Positions 9,977-18,605 of a stretch of DNA of 64,000 bases are shown here, piece after piece. Numbering within the stretch: position 1 is the first letter of the stretch; the number at the start of each line of letters is the position of its first letter. The notes beneath the pieces were generated by a model. It saw only the letters and a program-made list of their open reading frames with translations. It was not told where the DNA came from and did not search any database. The position numbers were made by a program, and so were the translations under genes. This stretch comes from Roseiarcus sp963783175 (GTDB lineage Bacteria; Pseudomonadota; Alphaproteobacteria; Rhizobiales; Beijerinckiaceae): NCBI GenBank assembly GCA_963783175.1, contig CAWANG010000049.1, positions 49,364 through 113,363 of the forward strand, written 5' to 3'.

Positions 9977-10022
9977 CGTCATTGCGACCCGCGGGCTTGA
10001 CCCGCGGGTCTTCGCGATGACG
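9977..10022. repeat. REP-like hairpin with CGGGCTTGACCCG core
   Basis: The outer arms CGTCATTGCGA and TCGCGATGACG pair at 10 of 11 positions, and the inner CCCGCGGG-CTTGA-CCCGCGGG forms a second stem. It resembles the repetitive extragenic palindromes at 42167 and 42314, which share a CGGGCTTG(A/T)CCCG core. It lies between two small secreted-protein genes and may also act as a terminator for the first. Confidence 0.6.
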
Positions 10023-10153
10023 GCGCAACACGGAAGAGGAGACGGCGTTGACGAGATCGCCGGCGCCCGACCGGACGCGAACGAGTGATATAAGTGAGAG
10101 CGGTGATTCTGCCGCCGACACCGCTCTCATCATCAGACAGGGAGGAATATCCG

Positions 10154-10895
10154 ATGCTGAAAGCCAATGTGATCGGCCTATGCGCGGGCTTCGCCGCGCT
10201 TCTCGCGGCGCCGCTCGCCGCGTCGGCCCAGGACGCGATCGCCGCGCCCGGCCAGAAGACGATCGGCCAGCGCGCAGTCGACCAAGAGCGATATGATTCC
10301 CTCGCTTGCGGTCATCAATTCCCGGGGGGCTACCCTCCAGGGCAATATTCTGACGATGACCGACGTCGGGTCCAATTCCATCGTCTTCGCCGATCGCCCG
10401 TTCAGAGCCGCCGGGCACGTGCTGACCAAGCATTTCCTCAAGGAATGGGATGAGGGAAGCGACAGTTTCGCCAAGGATCCGCCGAACGCCACGATATCGG
10501 TGCTCGGCGCGGAAGGCGATTCCGTCGAGGACGCCGTCGTGACCCTGAAATCGCCGAAGCTCGACGGCGACAAGCTGACCTTCGAGGTGACGGTGCTCGA
10601 AGGCGGTCTGTCGAAGGCGACGGGACCCGCGTCCCTGTTCATCGACTGGTTCGCCGCACGCGGTTATGGCGGTCGGGGGTTCGTCGCCGGCGGCTACGGC
10701 GGCGGATGGCATGGCGCCTGGTACGGCCATCCCAATTACGGCGCAGTGGCGGGAGCAGCGGCCCTCGGCCTTGGCGCGGCGGCAGTCGGAGCGGCGGCGG
10801 CGGGCGCCTATTATCACCCCTATGCCGCTCCCTACTATGGCTACGCGCCTCCTCCGCCGGCCTGCGGCTACTACCCCTATCCGCCCTGCTACTGA
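10154..10895 (+). CDS. Secreted hypothetical protein with Gly/Ala/Tyr-rich tail, one frameshift
   Basis: GGAGGA at 10141 precedes ATG 10154. The signal peptide is MLKANVIGLCAGFAALLAAP then LAASAQ. Near 10300-10340 one extra base moves coding to the next frame, which continues LAVINSRGATLQGNILTMTD, NSIVFADRPFRAAGH, FAKDPPNATISVLG, and LKSPKLDGDKLTFEVTVLEG. The tail is glycine-rich with a hydrophobic run (GAVAGAAALGLGAAAVGAAA) and ends YYPYPPCY. Related secreted proteins of unknown role are frequent in Hyphomicrobiales. The break looks like an insertion error. Confidence 0.75.
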
Positions 10896-10992
10896 CAGGC
10901 ATAGAATATATCGGGGTGATCCGGCGTTCGTCCGGTTCGTAGAAGCCGAGCTAAGCCGACGAACAGGGGAGCCCTGATCGAGGGAGGTTCAC

Positions 10993-11485
10993 ATGCCGAC
11001 TTTTGCTTTGACGCGCCGCGCCGCGCTCTTGAGTTTTGGCGGTTTCGCTGCCGCCGGATTAGGCGGCTGCAACACGACGCCCAGCGCCGGGGTTCAGCCA
11101 GCCGCGGCCTCCGGACTCGGCATCGGAGCGATTGAGGTCGATACGACGCCGCTGGTCGCTTATGTCGGCAATCCGACCGCGGGCTGGGCGCAGCAGGCTC
11201 TGCCCGGCGCGCTCGCTCAGGTTCTCGGGTCGGGCGCGCCTGGCGGACCCAGCGCTTCACGTTCGCATCGACACGCTCTATCTGGGCGGGGGCGACCCCG
11301 CAGATCCCGACCGGATGAGAGGCGTCGCGACGCTGGCCGGCCACACGATAAGCGTCCGGGGGATATCGACAAACTACGTTCCGAGCCCGACCGATCAGGC
11401 GCTGCCGGAGCAGGCTTTGCAGGGCCGGGTCCAGGCCCTCGCGGTGGCCTTCGCCTACCGGCTGAAGAGCAAGCTCGGCGCCTGA
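10993..11485 (+). CDS. Small lipoprotein of unknown function, one frameshift
   Basis: GAGGGAGG precedes ATG 10993. The N-terminus MPTFALTRRAALLSFGGFAA then AGLGGCNTTP holds a twin-arginine-like RR and a lipobox with the cysteine near residue 28. After LAQVLGS near 11235 an extra base shifts the frame; the rest reads ALHVRIDTLYLGGGDPADPD, GVATLAGHTISVRGIST and ends AVAFAYRLKSKLGA. Repaired length is about 163 residues. Likely anchored in the envelope. Family not recognised. Confidence 0.7.
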
Positions 11486-11632
11486 GCGGCTGCCGACAAT
11501 TCTTTGCGATAAACCGAAATCTCCGCTATGGTGAGGGGTGCCGAGCGACTGGGGTCGCCATCCGGGGATTCGGGCGGCGGCCTCTCGTTGGATAGTGGAG
11601 GAGAACCGCAAATGACGGGAGTTCCGGACTTA

Positions 11633-11777
11633 AGCCATTGAAAAGTCAGGATTGACTGCCGGGAAAGTCATTTTGATTTTGTTGCGCTGGGTTTGGATTC
11701 TGTTTCGCCGGATTTTGATTTTGTTGCGCCGCGCTTGGATTCCGTTGCGCTTGACTTGGTTTTTGTTGCGCCCGGCC
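11633..11777. repeat. 21-bp tandem repeat array A with leader
   Basis: Five 21-bp units run from 11673 to 11777 (11673, 11694, 11715, 11736, 11757) with the shared core GATTTTGTTGCGCC. A 21-nt leader at 11633-11653 (AGCCATTGAAAAGTCAGGAT plus T) sits exactly 40 nt upstream of unit 1. A second copy of the whole layout is at 42550-42694; the leaders match at 18 of 21 positions. The last unit ends one base before the stop of the minus-strand MFS gene, so on that strand the array is the start of the 3' region. Confidence 0.9.
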
Positions 11778-11778
11778 T

Positions 11779-13065
11779 CTACCCGCCGGCCGGCGCATAT
11801 TGCACGCCGCCGGCAGGCCGGCGATAGAGCGCCAGGGTCGCGATCAGGCCGCAGAGCGCCGCGAAGCTCATCCAATAGCCGGGCGCGGCCTTGTCGCCGG
11901 TGTTCTGGATGAGCCAGGTCGAGATGAGGAGCGACGAGCCGCCGAGCGTCGTCGCCAGGCTGTAGGCAAGCGAGAATCCGGATGTGCGCACCGAGGCCGG
12001 GATCAGTTCGGTCAGCGCCACCACCATCGCGCCGTTGTACCAGGCGTAGATCAGCGACAGCCACAATTCGACCGTGAGCATCTTGCCGAAACTCGGCTCC
12101 CGCACCAGCCAGGCGAGCGCCGGATAAGCGGTCAGAAGGGCGAGAACCGTACAGCCGACGAGGATCGGCTTGCGGCCTATACGGTCCGACACGGCGCCCG
12201 AGATCGGCAGCCAGATGAAATTCGACACCGCGATCGCCATCGTCGCCAGCAGGGCCTGGGACTCGGTAAGGTTGAGCACCCGCCGGCCGAAGGTCGGCGT
12301 GTAGACGGTGATGAGATAGAACGAGACGGTCGTCATGATCACCATCGCCACGCCGCCGAGCACGAGGCGCCAATCGGCGGCGAGCGTGGCGAAGATCTGC
12401 CGGGTCGTCGGGTGGACTTTGCGGGCGGCGAACTCCTTCGTTTCCTCGAGCGAGCGGCGAAGCATATAGAGGAGCGGGATGATCGCGCAGCCGATGAAGA
12501 ACGGAATGCGCCAACCCCAGTTCGAGGCCGCTTCGGGCGCCATGAAGTTGGCGATCGCGTAGCCGAGCAGCGCCGCGAACACCACCGCGACCTGCTGGCT
12601 CGCCGATTGCCAACTGACATAGAAGCCCTTGGCGCCGGGCGTCGCCATCTCCGACAGATAGACCGAGACGCCGCCGAGTTCGACGCCGGCGGAGAACCCC
12701 TGCAGGAGCCGCCCGAGCACCACCAGCATCGGCGCGAGTACGCCGATCGTCGCATAGCCCGGCACGAAGGCGATGAGGATCGTCCCGCAGGCCATGATCG
12801 AGAGCGTGACGAGAAGGCCCTGGCGCCGGCCGATGCGGTCGATGTAAGGCCCAAGCACCAGCGCGCCGATCGGACGCATCGCGAAGCCGGCGGCGAAGCT
12901 CAAGAATGTCGCCATCAGCGAGGCGTAGGGATCGTCGCTCGGGAAGAAGGTTTGCGAAATCTGCCGGGCGTAGATGCCGAACAGAAAGAAGTCATACATT
13001 TCGAGGAAATTGCCGCTCGTGACCCGCAGAACGGTCTTGACCTTGTCCAAGCCAGTGTCGGCCAT
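11779..13065 (-). CDS. MFS transporter, metabolite:H+ symporter type (citrate/tricarballylate-like)
   Basis: 428 residues with about 12 transmembrane segments. The N-terminus SGNFLEMYDFFLFGIYARQI and the loop motif RPIGALVLGPYIDRIGRRQG are hallmarks of the MHS family (CitA/TcuC, proline/betaine carriers). A second-half copy of the motif is GAVSDRIGRKPILVG. Likely imports an organic acid with protons across the inner membrane. The gene stands alone; the 21-bp array begins immediately after its stop. Confidence 0.9.
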   Translation of the reverse strand: MADTGLDKVKTVLRVTSGNFLEMYDFFLFGIYARQISQTFFPSDDPYASLMATFLSFAAGFAMRPIGALVLGPYIDRIGRRQGLLVTLSIMACGTILIAFVPGYATIGVLAPMLVVLGRLLQGFSAGVELGGVSVYLSEMATPGAKGFYVSWQSASQQVAVVFAALLGYAIANFMAPEAASNWGWRIPFFIGCAIIPLLYMLRRSLEETKEFAARKVHPTTRQIFATLAADWRLVLGGVAMVIMTTVSFYLITVYTPTFGRRVLNLTESQALLATMAIAVSNFIWLPISGAVSDRIGRKPILVGCTVLALLTAYPALAWLVREPSFGKMLTVELWLSLIYAWYNGAMVVALTELIPASVRTSGFSLAYSLATTLGGSSLLISTWLIQNTGDKAAPGYWMSFAALCGLIATLALYRRPAGGVQYAPAGG

Positions 13066-13203
13066 CTCGGCTTCTCCTCGTTGGCGCGCCGCGACCCGCG
13101 CCGGCCGCGACCCTCCCTCAAATCGCCGAGACTACGCGCCTTGCCGCCGTTCGCACAATGGCCGCGCCGCGGCGAATCCAGCCTCCCTCGTCGGGCGCCG
13201 CCC

Positions 13204-13527
13204 GTGACGGACGCCGCCTTGTTCCGCCGGATCGCGCTCGGGCTTCCCGGCGTTGCCGAATACCCGCACTTCGACCGCCGCGCGTTCAAGGCGCGGGTCA
13301 CGTTCGCAACCCTCGCGACGGACGAATTGACCGCCAACCTCAAGTTCGCGCCAGACGAACAGGCGCTCAAATGCGCCGTCGCGCCGGACGCATTCGCCGC
13401 CCTCGACAATGCCTGGGGTCGGCGGGGCTGGACCCGGACGACGCTCGCCGCGCTCAGCGAGCCCGAGCTCTCGGCCGCGCTCGAGATGGCATGGCGCCAC
13501 GGCGCGGCGAAGGCGAAGCGCCGCTAG
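13204..13527 (+). CDS. MmcQ/YjbR family DNA-binding-like protein
   Basis: 107 residues from a GTG start at 13204. Family features: LPGVAEYPHFDRRAFKARVT, LKFAPDEQALKCAVAPDAF, and WGRRGWTRTTLAALSEPEL. The YjbR fold is a double-wing-like domain with proposed DNA binding, but the role is unproved. The in-frame open region upstream is antisense to the MFS gene, so the GTG is preferred. Its stop overlaps the convergent SDR stop by two bases. Confidence 0.85.
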   Translation: MTDAALFRRIALGLPGVAEYPHFDRRAFKARVTFATLATDELTANLKFAPDEQALKCAVAPDAFAALDNAWGRRGWTRTTLAALSEPELSAALEMAWRHGAAKAKRR

Positions 13528-14387
13528 CCTGTCGTGCGCTCCACTTGCGATCGTGAGCCGGCGAGCGTCTCGCTCGCCTCCCAGAGCATCTGCGCCGCTG
13601 CGTCGTCGCGCGCGGCCGAGGACGGCCGGACGATCTTGCGCTTGACGAAATAGCCGCCGGTCGTGTTGGCGACCTCGGGCGACGAAGCGAGATAGACGAT
13701 CGTGTCGGCGCCGTTCTCCGGCGAGATGAAGAAGGGCCTCAGGAACGGGATCACAAGGCCGGCGAAGCCGCCGCTCGAAGAGCCGAATCGCGTCGCGACA
13801 ACGCCCGGATGCAGGCAATTGGCCGTCACTCCCGTGCCGGCCAGGCGCTTGGCGAGCTCGCGGGTAAACAGGATATTGGCGAGCTTGGACCGACCATAGA
13901 CCTTGAGCCCGCCGTAGCCCTTGACGCTCTGCAAATCGTCGAAGTCGAGGCTTGCGCCCTGGTGCGCGGTGGAGGAGGTGGACACGACCCGCGCCGGCGC
14001 CGAGGCGATAAGCTTCTCGCGCAGCGCCTCGGTCAGCACGAAATAGGCCATGTGGTTGAGGGCGAAGGTAAGTTCGAGGCCTTCGGGCGTCACCCGCCGC
14101 TCGGAAAACAGGGCGCCGGCGTTGTTGACCAAGACGTCGATGTGTGGCTCGCTGGCGGCGATCGCTGCTCCGACGTTGCGCGTCTCGGCCATGCTGGAGA
14201 GATCAGCAAGATGCGCGCGGTGGCCAAGTCCGGGCGCCTTCGCTTCGAGCTTGCGCATGGTCGCCTGGGCGCGAGCCTCGTCACGGGCGACGATCACGAT
14301 CCGGGCGCCGAGCCCTGCAAGCGCGAGGACCGCGGCTTCGCCGATGCCCGAGGTCGCGCCGGTCGCGACAATCGTCTTTCCCTTCAT
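13524..14387 (-). CDS. SDR family oxidoreductase, retinol-dehydrogenase-like
   Basis: 287 residues from ATG 14387, preceded by AAAAGGACC. Cofactor motif TGATSGIG at 9-16, NNAG in DVLVNNAGALFSERR, catalytic serines at 137-139 (STSST), Y164 and K168 (KVYGRSKLAN). This is the long-loop retinol dehydrogenase / WWOX-like SDR group, usually NADP-dependent. A start 78 bases upstream is open but lacks family similarity. Substrate unknown. Confidence 0.9.
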   Translation of the reverse strand: MKGKTIVATGATSGIGEAAVLALAGLGARIVIVARDEARAQATMRKLEAKAPGLGHRAHLADLSSMAETRNVGAAIAASEPHIDVLVNNAGALFSERRVTPEGLELTFALNHMAYFVLTEALREKLIASAPARVVSTSSTAHQGASLDFDDLQSVKGYGGLKVYGRSKLANILFTRELAKRLAGTGVTANCLHPGVVATRFGSSSGGFAGLVIPFLRPFFISPENGADTIVYLASSPEVANTTGGYFVKRKIVRPSSAARDDAAAQMLWEASETLAGSRSQVERTTG

Positions 14388-14574
14388 CGAGCGGTCCTTT
14401 TGATCGAAGCCGAACGCCCCCTGCCATCTAAGCGCGTTCCGGCGAGAAAAGAGGAGCCCGGTCAAATGGCAGAGAAAACGCCGATCGGCGCGCGCAGGTT
14501 TCGACCGCGATCCCGTCGGGTTATGTTGGGATTTGAAATGCCGCGGGCCGCGCGACCGCTGAGGGACCGATCAA

Positions 14575-15906
14575 TTGGCCAAGGACCAGCAAGGCCTCAC
14601 GCTCACCGGCTCGCCCGAGTCGGCCGCGGCGTTCGACCAAGCGATCGCCGAATATTATGGGCTGACCGGCGATCCGGTCGGGATTCTCAAGCAGGCGCTG
14701 GCCCGCGACCCCGAATTCGCGCTCGGCGGCGCGGCGATCGCGGCGCTCTACATGATCGGCGGCTTTCGCGGCGACCATCCGGAGGTGGCCAAGGCGCTCG
14801 GCGCGGCCGAGCAGACGATAGGGCGCGCCACGGAACGCGAGCGCCGCCATCTCGCGGCCGCCAGCGCCTGGGCGGAAGGCAAGACCTCGCAGGCGATCCT
14901 CAGCTGGGAGACGATACTCGTCGATCATCCGACCGACGCGTTGGCCTTGCGGCTGGCGCAGGACGCCTATTTCTTTCTCGGCAGATCGGTCGCCATCCGC
15001 GACTGCGCCGCGCGCGTCCTGCCGGCATGGGAGCGCGGCAATCCGCTCGCGAGCTTCGTCCTCGGCCTCTACGCCTTCGGGCTCGAGGAGACCGGCGACC
15101 TTAAGCGCGCCGAGGACTTCGGCCGCGAGGCGCTGTCGCGCAACCCGCGCGACGCGTGGGCGACGCACGCGCTCGCCCATGTGATGGAGACCGCGAACCG
15201 ACACGACGAAGGCGTCGCCTTTCTCAAGTCGACGCGCGCGGACTGGGGCGACGCGCATTTCATGGCCGGCCACAACGGGTGGCATCTGGCGCTGTTTCTG
15301 ATCGAGCAGGGCCGCTTCGACGAGGTTCTCGCCGACTATGATCGCTTCTCGGCGGTAAGACTCGCCGGCGACGGCACGCTCGACCGCGTCGACGCCGCCG
15401 CGCTCCTTTGGCGGCTCGAGCTTGCGGGCGTCGACGTGGGAAATCGCTGGACGCCGGTCGCAGACAAATGGATGGCGCATGTCGACGACCACGTGCTCGC
15501 TTTCAACGACCTGCATTGCGCCATCGCCGCTGCGCGCTCGCCCGACCCCGGCGACGTCAAGCGCCTTCGCCATTCGCTCGACGCTTACGAGCGCCTGGGC
15601 TCGGGCGACAATCGGCAGGTGACGGCCGAGGTCGGCCGGTGCCTTATCGACGGCGCGCTCGCTTTCGCCGGCGGTGACCCCGCCCGGGCCGTCGAAGCGA
15701 TCCTGCCGGTCCGGCACGAGGCATTCCGCATCGGCGGCAGCCACGCCCAGCGCGACATCGTCAACCTGACCCTGATCGCGGCAGCCGAACGCTCGGACCA
15801 GTGGCGCCTGGCGCGGGCGCTGCTCGCCGAGCGCGTCGGGTTTCGGCCGACCGCGCGGACGCTGGCCGCGCTCGAGCGGGCGCAAAGCCGCGCCGGGGCG
15901 CATTAA
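14575..15906 (+). CDS. Tetratricopeptide-repeat protein, TTC38 family
   Basis: 443 residues from a TTG start at 14575 with GAGGGA eight bases upstream. Helical repeats run through the whole length; recognisable family stretches are DPEFALGGAAIAALYMIGGF, NPRDAWATHALAHVMETANR, and GHNGWHLALFLIEQGRFDE. Bacterial TTC38 homologues are cytosolic scaffold-like proteins of unknown role. No signal peptide. Divergent from the SDR. Confidence 0.88.
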   Translation: MAKDQQGLTLTGSPESAAAFDQAIAEYYGLTGDPVGILKQALARDPEFALGGAAIAALYMIGGFRGDHPEVAKALGAAEQTIGRATERERRHLAAASAWAEGKTSQAILSWETILVDHPTDALALRLAQDAYFFLGRSVAIRDCAARVLPAWERGNPLASFVLGLYAFGLEETGDLKRAEDFGREALSRNPRDAWATHALAHVMETANRHDEGVAFLKSTRADWGDAHFMAGHNGWHLALFLIEQGRFDEVLADYDRFSAVRLAGDGTLDRVDAAALLWRLELAGVDVGNRWTPVADKWMAHVDDHVLAFNDLHCAIAAARSPDPGDVKRLRHSLDAYERLGSGDNRQVTAEVGRCLIDGALAFAGGDPARAVEAILPVRHEAFRIGGSHAQRDIVNLTLIAAAERSDQWRLARALLAERVGFRPTARTLAALERAQSRAGAH

Positions 15907-16161
15907 GTCCGGCCGGGGGCGCTTCTCAGGTCCTAGCGCCGGCGCCAACCGCAGCCCGACGCGAACTCGAATCCACGCCAGCTCCCAGCAACAGCCGCCC
16001 TTGTCGTCTATAGCATTTTCAACGGGTTAACAACAATTCAGCGGAGGCGATCGAGGCAGATCCATGACGGGTTGGCAAAGGGCGGCAGACTGCGTTAAGA
16101 ATGGTTCAACGCGTACGCGATAATTTGATTCGAGTGGTTCGGCGTAAGCGTAGGGCGAGGG

Positions 16162-17310
16162 ATGCAGGGGACAGACGCGACATTCGACGAGGTTTCGTTC
16201 GAGGGTGGGGATGGCCCTCGGCGGGTGCTTCAAAAAGCTCTTCCTGGCGTCGCCGCTGTGGCGCTCGCCGGGGCTATCGGCGTCTGGGCGCTCCACCTGC
16301 GCCAATCGGCCGCTCCTGACGCCGGCTACGTCCCGTTGGCCCGATCGGGCCCGGCGGCGCAGGGCGCGCCGAAGCCTTTCGGCGACATTGTCATTGACGC
16401 CAATCTGCTTGCAGAATTGAAGCGGGCCGCTCCGGCCGACGCTTCGTCACAAATGGCGAGCCTCGAAGCGCCTCCGCCCGCTTCTTACGCGCCGATCCCG
16501 CTGCCGAGCCTGGAGGCTATTCCGCCCGCTCCGGCGATCCCGCAAGCCGAGAGCGTTCCCCTGCCGCCTACGCACGAGAGTCCCGAAATAGGAGAGAGCG
16601 CGCCGTTACCGCCGCCGCGGCCGCCAGAGTTCAGCGCGCCCACGCAGCCTGCGGCCCCCGAGCGCCACCCAGTCCAACCGAGCGTGGCGACGGCTCGCCC
16701 CGCGGCTCCAGTCGACAACCGCAACGTCTTCCAAAAACTGTTCGGGCTCGGGCAACCGTCCGCGGCGGCGGTCGCCTCCGCGCCACCGGTCGCCTCCGCG
16801 GCGCCGGAAGCCGGCGTCGGGAGCAGGGCGGTCGCGAGCGCTTCCGCGGCGACGGAAGGCCGCGGCGCAGGCAGGGGCCCATTGTTTTCGTTCCCGTCGC
16901 CGTTCGGCGGTTCGGCCCCGGTTTCGGGCTACGACCGAAATACCGCCATCTATGACATCTCGGCCCGCACCGTCTATCTGCCGGACGGAACCAGGCTCGA
17001 AGCCCATTCGGGTCTCGGGGAAGCGCTGGACGATCCGCGCTATGTGAGCGAACGCGCTCGCGGCCCGACGCCGCCGCACGTCTACCAATTGACGCTGCGC
17101 GAGGGATCCTTCCATGGCGTGCAGGCGCTGCGCCTCAGCCCGCTCGGGGAGGGCGGCATCTATGGCCGGGCGGGGCTGCTCGCGCACCCCTTCATGCTCG
17201 GCCCGAACGGCGATTCCAACGGCTGCGTATCGGTCAAGGATTACAACGCTTTCCTGCGAGCCTATCAGAACGGGCAGATCAACAAGCTCGTGGTCGTCGC
17301 CAAGCTCTGA
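16162..17310 (+). CDS. Membrane-anchored DUF2778 protein (L,D-transpeptidase-like fold)
   Basis: 382 residues. A single transmembrane segment (GVAAVALAGAIGVWALHL, about residues 29-46) is followed by a long Pro/Ala-rich periplasmic linker to about residue 245. The C-terminal DUF2778 domain starts near AIYDISARTVYLPDGTRLEA and ends with the catalytic-type motif HPFMLGPNGDSNGCVSVKDY (His, then Ser-x-Gly-Cys). This domain is related to the YkuD fold and to Tlde1 effectors, which act on peptidoglycan. Here the anchor suggests housekeeping cell-wall work rather than a secreted toxin; no secretion genes are nearby. Confidence 0.88.
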   Translation: MQGTDATFDEVSFEGGDGPRRVLQKALPGVAAVALAGAIGVWALHLRQSAAPDAGYVPLARSGPAAQGAPKPFGDIVIDANLLAELKRAAPADASSQMASLEAPPPASYAPIPLPSLEAIPPAPAIPQAESVPLPPTHESPEIGESAPLPPPRPPEFSAPTQPAAPERHPVQPSVATARPAAPVDNRNVFQKLFGLGQPSAAAVASAPPVASAAPEAGVGSRAVASASAATEGRGAGRGPLFSFPSPFGGSAPVSGYDRNTAIYDISARTVYLPDGTRLEAHSGLGEALDDPRYVSERARGPTPPHVYQLTLREGSFHGVQALRLSPLGEGGIYGRAGLLAHPFMLGPNGDSNGCVSVKDYNAFLRAYQNGQINKLVVVAKL

Positions 17311-17337
17311 CGCTTGTAGCCGCGCTTCGCCAACCGG

Positions 17338-17829
17338 CTACAAGCCGCCGTCGTATCTGACTACATTGAAGCCTTCGCTCGGGTCCGGCGGAACGAAGAA
17401 GCTCGTCACATGGTCGAAGTCCGCGTCGCTGACGCCGTCCCCTCCGGCGGCCTTTCGCGCGTGCATGCGTGATCGGCAGACGTCGTCGGGCACGTCGAGG
17501 AAATGGAGCCTGTGGGACGCCTCGGCTTCCTCGAACATCGCGCGCATCCATCGTCTTGAACGCACCGTGTTGGCGTGAAAGTCGAGGACGACCGAAACGC
17601 CAGCTCGCAACAGGCCGACGACATGTGGCGCGAGCGTCGCACGCAGCCGTTCGCATCGCTCGAAAAAGTCGGCGAGCGCCTCGATTTCAGGCCCGTAAAG
17701 CTGCTCGATCCAGCGATCCTCGCTGATAACCACCGTCTTTTCCGCTTCGCCGAGCTTGGCGGAGAGCGTCGATTTCCCGGCTGCTATCTTGCCGCACAGC
17801 ATGTGCAGCGTCGCATTCGAAGTGGACAT
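17338..17829 (-). CDS. P-loop AAA/zeta-like kinase
   Basis: 163 residues. Walker A GKIAAGKST at 13-21 with an otherwise kinase-like layout: VVISEDRWIEQLYG, GVSVVLDFHANTVRSRRWMR, LHFLDVPDDVCRSRMHAR. It fits the AAA_33 / small nucleoside-kinase-like family common in proteobacteria; the phosphate acceptor is unknown. No antitoxin partner is adjacent, so a zeta-toxin role is not supported. Convergent with the DUF2778 gene. Confidence 0.82.
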   Translation of the reverse strand: MSTSNATLHMLCGKIAAGKSTLSAKLGEAEKTVVISEDRWIEQLYGPEIEALADFFERCERLRATLAPHVVGLLRAGVSVVLDFHANTVRSRRWMRAMFEEAEASHRLHFLDVPDDVCRSRMHARKAAGGDGVSDADFDHVTSFFVPPDPSEGFNVVRYDGGL

Positions 17830-18250
17830 TGGAGAGGTCTCTGGAAGCAGCGGGGCGTTCCCGCCCGGATGAATTGGAATCGTGACGAACCCGGCCCGGC
17901 GTCAGGCCGGGCGGCGAATTTGCGCCGCTACGGCGCCGCATCCCGCGATCCAAGTCATGGAGACCATGTCGTCCTCATAGCACCCGCGGCGATCCCGGAC
18001 AGCGCCGTCCGGTCAAGACAGGAGGCTTTCCTACCGGCCTCTCGGGACGGACGGATCAAACATCCCTCGCAGTCGTTTTCAGGCCGCCCCTGTGGTCGGG
18101 GCTGATACAGGACCCCTTCCCGCCATTAGCGAGAGTCGCACCTCGGTCCCATTCGATGCCCGCCATGCGGCGCGCTCACCGTTCTCCCCGTCGGTTCCGG
18201 AATATGATACGGGTGCGGCGATAGAGCCCATGTCCTTCAGGGAGCGATCA
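17830..18250. other. Intergenic stretch, no gene called
   Basis: About 420 bases without a convincing coding frame. Near 17890 the palindrome GCCCGG-N7-CCGGGC could form a hairpin. Open frames crossing the interval are antisense or out-of-frame extensions of neighbours. AGGGAGCG just before 18251 is the ribosome site of the next gene. Confidence 0.5.
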
Positions 18251-18592
18251 ATGACCAGGAAGATGGAGGCGCGCCTGCCGGCGCCCAGCGACGCGGAGCG
18301 ATACGCCTATCGCGCGGCGAACGCCCCCTTCGCCGCCTGTCGCAAGCGGACGCACCGGATCATCGCGGGCCTAATCCCCTTGCTGTCGGCGCTCGCCTTC
18401 GCAGCTTCTCTCTCCGCCCCGGCGCACGCTTTGACCGTTCAAGAGCAGGGGTGGCAGGTTGCGAATTCAAAGTGCAACAGCGGCGACGCCAAGCAATGCG
18501 AACTGCGAGACAGGCTCAGCGTGGTGCTGAAGCGCCACGGCTGCGTCTACCACGACGATGGGAACTGGTGGAAATGCAGCGGAGCGCGCTGA
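18251..18592 (+). CDS. Small secreted protein of unknown function
   Basis: 113 residues from ATG 18251 after AGGGAGCG. A 40-odd-residue basic N-terminus leads into a hydrophobic export segment (IIAGLIPLLSALAFAASLSA) and a probable cleavage after APAHA. The mature part of about 45 residues has four cysteines in a regular layout (NSKCNSGDAKQCELRD, RHGCVYHDDGNWWKCSGAR), which suggests two disulfides in the periplasm. Not recognised further. Confidence 0.6.
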   Translation: MTRKMEARLPAPSDAERYAYRAANAPFAACRKRTHRIIAGLIPLLSALAFAASLSAPAHALTVQEQGWQVANSKCNSGDAKQCELRDRLSVVLKRHGCVYHDDGNWWKCSGAR

Positions 18593-18605
18593 CCGGCCGA
18601 CGCCT

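Noticed and set aside
9423..10817. 464-codon minus-strand frame over the small secreted-protein genes
   Set aside because: Low-complexity basic peptide; the plus strand has signal peptides, ribosome sites and known-type sequence.
11673..11777. CRISPR array
   Set aside because: Units of 21 bp are contiguous with no unique spacers, and no cas genes are present.
11630..12613. Minus-strand frame that translates array A as RNKI-type repeats
   Set aside because: It runs in the wrong frame through the MFS gene; the repeat translation has no independent start, and array B is not in a matching long frame.
16162..17310. Type VI secretion effector (Tlde1)
   Set aside because: The DUF2778 domain is related, but the protein has an N-terminal membrane anchor and no secretion or immunity genes nearby.
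17338..17829. Zeta-toxin of a toxin-antitoxin pair
   Set aside because: P-loop kinase similarity only; no antitoxin gene next to it.
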